Assembly: GCA_019912395.1 (NCBI GenBank)
Contig: JAIOIH010000066.1
Coordinates: forward strand, 1-64,000
Direction of reading: 5' to 3'
Origin: Flavobacteriales bacterium
GTDB taxonomy: Bacteria; Bacteroidota; Bacteroidia; Flavobacteriales_F; PHOS-HE28
Length of the DNA: 64,000 bases
Numbering within the stretch: position 1 is the first letter of the stretch; every line of letters begins with the position of its first letter. A model generated the notes under the pieces. That model did not search any database and was not told the DNA's origin. It was given only the letters and a program-made list of their open reading frames with translations. Of the stretch, positions 61,548 through 64,000 are shown one piece after another. The translations under genes and the position numbers were made by a program.

Positions 61548-64000
61548 TCAGCGCAGCACGGTAACGTGCCCGTAGATGGTTTCACGATCCGCCAAGCTAC
61601 CATCCACCAGCAGTGGATCGTAAATGTAGCGCCAGGTGTAAACCCCAATGGGGGCTGGCTTTCCACCGATGGTACCATCCCACGCGCCGTTGGCCTCCTT
61701 GCTCAGGAAGACCACTTCACCCCAGCGATCGAACACGGCCAGTTCCACGGAGATCACGTTGTAGTTCACCGGTGCAAAGCGATCGTTCGCACCATCATTG
61801 TTCGGCGTGAAGGTGTTGGGCAGGAACACGCGTGGTGGGCAGTACTCCATCACGCGGATGGTGTCCACCGTGGTGCACCGTGGGGGATTCGTGGCGGCCA
61901 CCACATAGTTGCCATAGTCCCTCACCTGAATATCGCGGGTCACTTCACCAGTGCTCCAATCGAACAATGTTCCAGAGGTGCTTCCCAGCAAGGTGACCAT
62001 GGCGCGGGGATCCTCGAAACAGGTATCCAACATCAGCACGGGGGCATGTTCGGGATAGGGAATGAAGGTTAATGAAATGCTGTCCCTTTCAGCGCAATAG
62101 CCGTTCGAGACCCGCACCCAGACATCCGCATTCGCCGAAATGTCCACAAAGCGTTCGTGGCTACCGGTGCTCCACTGGTAGAACGGTCCTGGCTCACCTG
62201 CATCCAAGGTGAGCACATCCCCTTCACAGAGCACGGAATCCGGGCCTAGCTCGAGCATGATGCTGGGCATGAAGACGGCTTGGATGGTACTGGTGCGGCT
62301 ACAACCTTGCGGCGTGGTGACGGTAACATCGTAGCTGCCGGGGGCATTGGTCAGCGTGATCGTACGGGTGGTGGCCCCGGTGCTCCAGAGGTAGGTCGAT
62401 CCGGGATTCCCGGCATCGAGCGTGAGCTGCTGCTCCACGCAGATGGTGGTATCCGCCAAAGTGGGCACGGGCAAAGGGTTGAACAGGATGTTCACCGAAT
62501 CCACGGCCTGGCAATGGCTGTTCTGGACCAATACCTGAACGAACGCACTGCTCGTGAACTCCTCCATCTGCCCAATACCGCCACTGCTCCACGCATATGT
62601 GGCGTTGGGTGCGGCACCTGCATCCAGCACGGCCACTTCCCCATCGCAGTGTACTTGGTCCGGACCGAGGTCCACGGAAACCTCCGGGATGAAGGTGACC
62701 AGTGCATTATCGGAGCGGGCGCAGCCTACGGGTGAGGTAACGGTGACGTCCACAGTTCCCGAGATGTCATTCAAGCTGATGGTCTGTGTGGTCTCACCAG
62801 TGCTCCAGAGGTAGGTGGCACCCGGATTGCCTGCATCGAGCACCAGTGTGTTGGCCGCACAGAGGGTCGTGTCCGGCAGGTCCACCACCGGGGGTGGATC
62901 GAAGAGGAGTTGTACGGTATCGCTCGCGGTACAGTAGCCGTTGGTGAGATAGAGCCAGACCAATGCATCATCAGCGAAGGTGGCCACTTGGAACGGGCTG
63001 CCAGTGCTCCACAAGTAGGTGGCCCCCGGAAATGTACCGGGATCAAGTTCAACCACCTCACCGATGCAACGCCCTTGGTCCGGTCCCAGGTCCAAGGCAA
63101 CCGAAGGAGCAATGGTGACCGCAGCGGTCATGGTCCTGCTGCATCCGCCAGCAGTGGTCACCGTAACGGAATAATCGTCCGACACCGTGGGGACCGTAAT
63201 GGATTGGGTGGTCTCCCCTGTTGACCAGAGGTAGGTGCAACCCGGGTTGGCGGCATTCAATACCAAGGGGTTCTCGATGCACACCGTGGTGTCCTGAATG
63301 GTTATTGCCGGCAAAGGGTCGAAAACGAGCGAAACGGTATCCCGGCCCACGCAGCCTGCGCCACTGGTCACTTCCACCGTGTATACCCCGGTAACGGTGG
63401 GAGACAACAATTGAGTTTGCGCACCGGTGTTCCACAGATAGGTCATGCCCGCGTTCCCTGCATCCAAGGGCCAGGGGTCCGCTTCGCACAATGCCGCATC
63501 CGGTCCCAGGTTCACGACAGGGATCGGGCTCACCGTGATCGGAGTGACCAAGGTGTCCTCGCATCCGTTGGCACCGGTGACGATCAGGGTGATGTCATAG
63601 TTCCCCTGCGCGGCATAATCATGCACGGGATCCGTATCGGTGGAGGTGGGCGAGCCATCCCCGAAGTCCCACAGTCGGCTGATCATGGGCGTGCCGGAGG
63701 TGGTGGCATCATGCAATTCCAGCGGCTCGCCGAAGCAGGGAGCATTATGGGTAATGGCCACCACCGGTGCCGGGATCAGGGTAATGGTCTGGACCAAAGT
63801 GTCAGGGCAGCCTGCATCGCTGTCCACGATCAATTGCACCTCATGGTCCCCGGGGGTATCGTAGCTGTGGAAGGGACTCGGGATGTTGCTGGTATGGCCG
63901 TCGCCGAAATCCCAATGCCATGAAGTGATGGGCGGTCCGCTGGTGACCATGGAGTTGTCGGTGAACTGCACCGCGTTCATGCAATCGCCCACTTGGCCAT
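61548..64000 (-). CDS. PKD-repeat surface protein with gliding-associated C-terminal domain (5' end missing)
   Basis: The frame is open to the window edge, so the start lies beyond 64000; at least 816 residues are visible. Two PKD domains (WHWDFGDGHTSNI, RLWDFGDGSPTS) come first. Then follow about seven Ig-like repeats of roughly 75 residues, each with a Cys, DAGNPGxTYLWSTG and a closing SYxVTVTTPxGC pattern. Last comes a CHU_C type B domain (FLPNTFTPNNDGANDRFAPV, VFDRWGEVVFLS, AWDGTIGGKPAPIGVYTW to GHVTVLR). A large T9SS-secreted adhesin-like protein; its PorP/SprF partner is not in view. Confidence 0.9.
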   Translation of the reverse strand, partial: GQVGDCMNAVQFTDNSMVTSGPPITSWHWDFGDGHTSNIPSPFHSYDTPGDHEVQLIVDSDAGCPDTLVQTITLIPAPVVAITHNAPCFGEPLELHDATTSGTPMISRLWDFGDGSPTSTDTDPVHDYAAQGNYDITLIVTGANGCEDTLVTPITVSPIPVVNLGPDAALCEADPWPLDAGNAGMTYLWNTGAQTQLLSPTVTGVYTVEVTSGAGCVGRDTVSLVFDPLPAITIQDTTVCIENPLVLNAANPGCTYLWSTGETTQSITVPTVSDDYSVTVTTAGGCSRTMTAAVTIAPSVALDLGPDQGRCIGEVVELDPGTFPGATYLWSTGSPFQVATFADDALVWLYLTNGYCTASDTVQLLFDPPPVVDLPDTTLCAANTLVLDAGNPGATYLWSTGETTQTISLNDISGTVDVTVTSPVGCARSDNALVTFIPEVSVDLGPDQVHCDGEVAVLDAGAAPNATYAWSSGGIGQMEEFTSSAFVQVLVQNSHCQAVDSVNILFNPLPVPTLADTTICVEQQLTLDAGNPGSTYLWSTGATTRTITLTNAPGSYDVTVTTPQGCSRTSTIQAVFMPSIMLELGPDSVLCEGDVLTLDAGEPGPFYQWSTGSHERFVDISANADVWVRVSNGYCAERDSISLTFIPYPEHAPVLMLDTCFEDPRAMVTLLGSTSGTLFDWSTGEVTRDIQVRDYGNYVVAATNPPRCTTVDTIRVMEYCPPRVFLPNTFTPNNDGANDRFAPVNYNVISVELAVFDRWGEVVFLSKEANGAWDGTIGGKPAPIGVYTWRYIYDPLLVDGSLADRETIYGHVTVLR

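Overview
The window looks like chromosomal DNA of a high-GC member of the Bacteroidota, probably the Flavobacteriales. Three things point there. Nine predicted exported proteins end in type IX secretion (T9SS) sorting or gliding-associated C-terminal domains, and one PorP/SprF gene is present. The Bacteroidota -7 promoter motif TAnnTTTG occurs exactly upstream of at least six genes. Family choices are typical of the phylum (GNAT-nitrilase fusion, fused E1 alpha/beta dehydrogenase, BshA, CHU_C-type proteins). No rRNA, tRNA or CRISPR array was recognised.

Layout. 0-9 kb: a DUF58 protein, a lipoprotein prolyl oligopeptidase, then a minus-strand run of a GNAT-nitrilase fusion, a DUF389 membrane protein and two MscS-type channels. 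9.5-19.5 kb: a third MscS channel, a class III CoA-transferase, bshA, the serine operon serC-serA-DUF1015-yggS, an outer-membrane barrel and a histone-H1-like small protein. 19.5-33 kb: T9SS cargo (an arylsulfotransferase-like protein and two tandem propeller paralogues), the two Kdo8N genes kdnB and kdnA, an IS200-type transposase inside a nest of repeats, OsmC, SUI1 and DUF488 proteins. 33-40 kb: a fused 2-oxoacid dehydrogenase E1, an LtaS-like phosphoglycerol transferase coupled to a diacylglycerol kinase, then a low-GC gene that looks like an inserted cassette. 40-64 kb: a butanediol-type dehydrogenase, Dps and a ribosome hibernation factor, several T9SS cargo proteins with a PorP/SprF partner, a class I CoA-transferase, PepD, three NTF2-like proteins, RidA, a frameshifted DUF6265-like gene, and a gliding-associated PKD-type protein cut by the window end.

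How genes work together. KdnB and KdnA would convert Kdo to 8-amino-Kdo for lipopolysaccharide. SerC and SerA make phosphoserine, with a DUF1015 protein coupled behind them and no phosphatase in the operon. The LtaS-like enzyme would release diacylglycerol, which the coupled kinase could return to phosphatidate. The large SBBP/SprB-repeat protein and the PorP/SprF gene overlap by 4 bp, the usual arrangement of a type B T9SS cargo and its partner.

The most unusual material is intergenic. (1) Two diverged copies of a structured element begin GGGCG, contain two TCCGCTGC-type words around a variable hairpin, and end in ACGC. (2) A REP-like hairpin family of three copies surrounds the IS200 transposase and shows compensatory base changes. 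The transposase's perfect 26-bp inverted repeats share a 13-base word with the 3' end of one GGGCG element. (3) Four short-period repeat tracts abut start or stop codons. (4) An AT-rich gene is bracketed by CATAAC...CGTTAC sites, one with a long imperfect palindrome.
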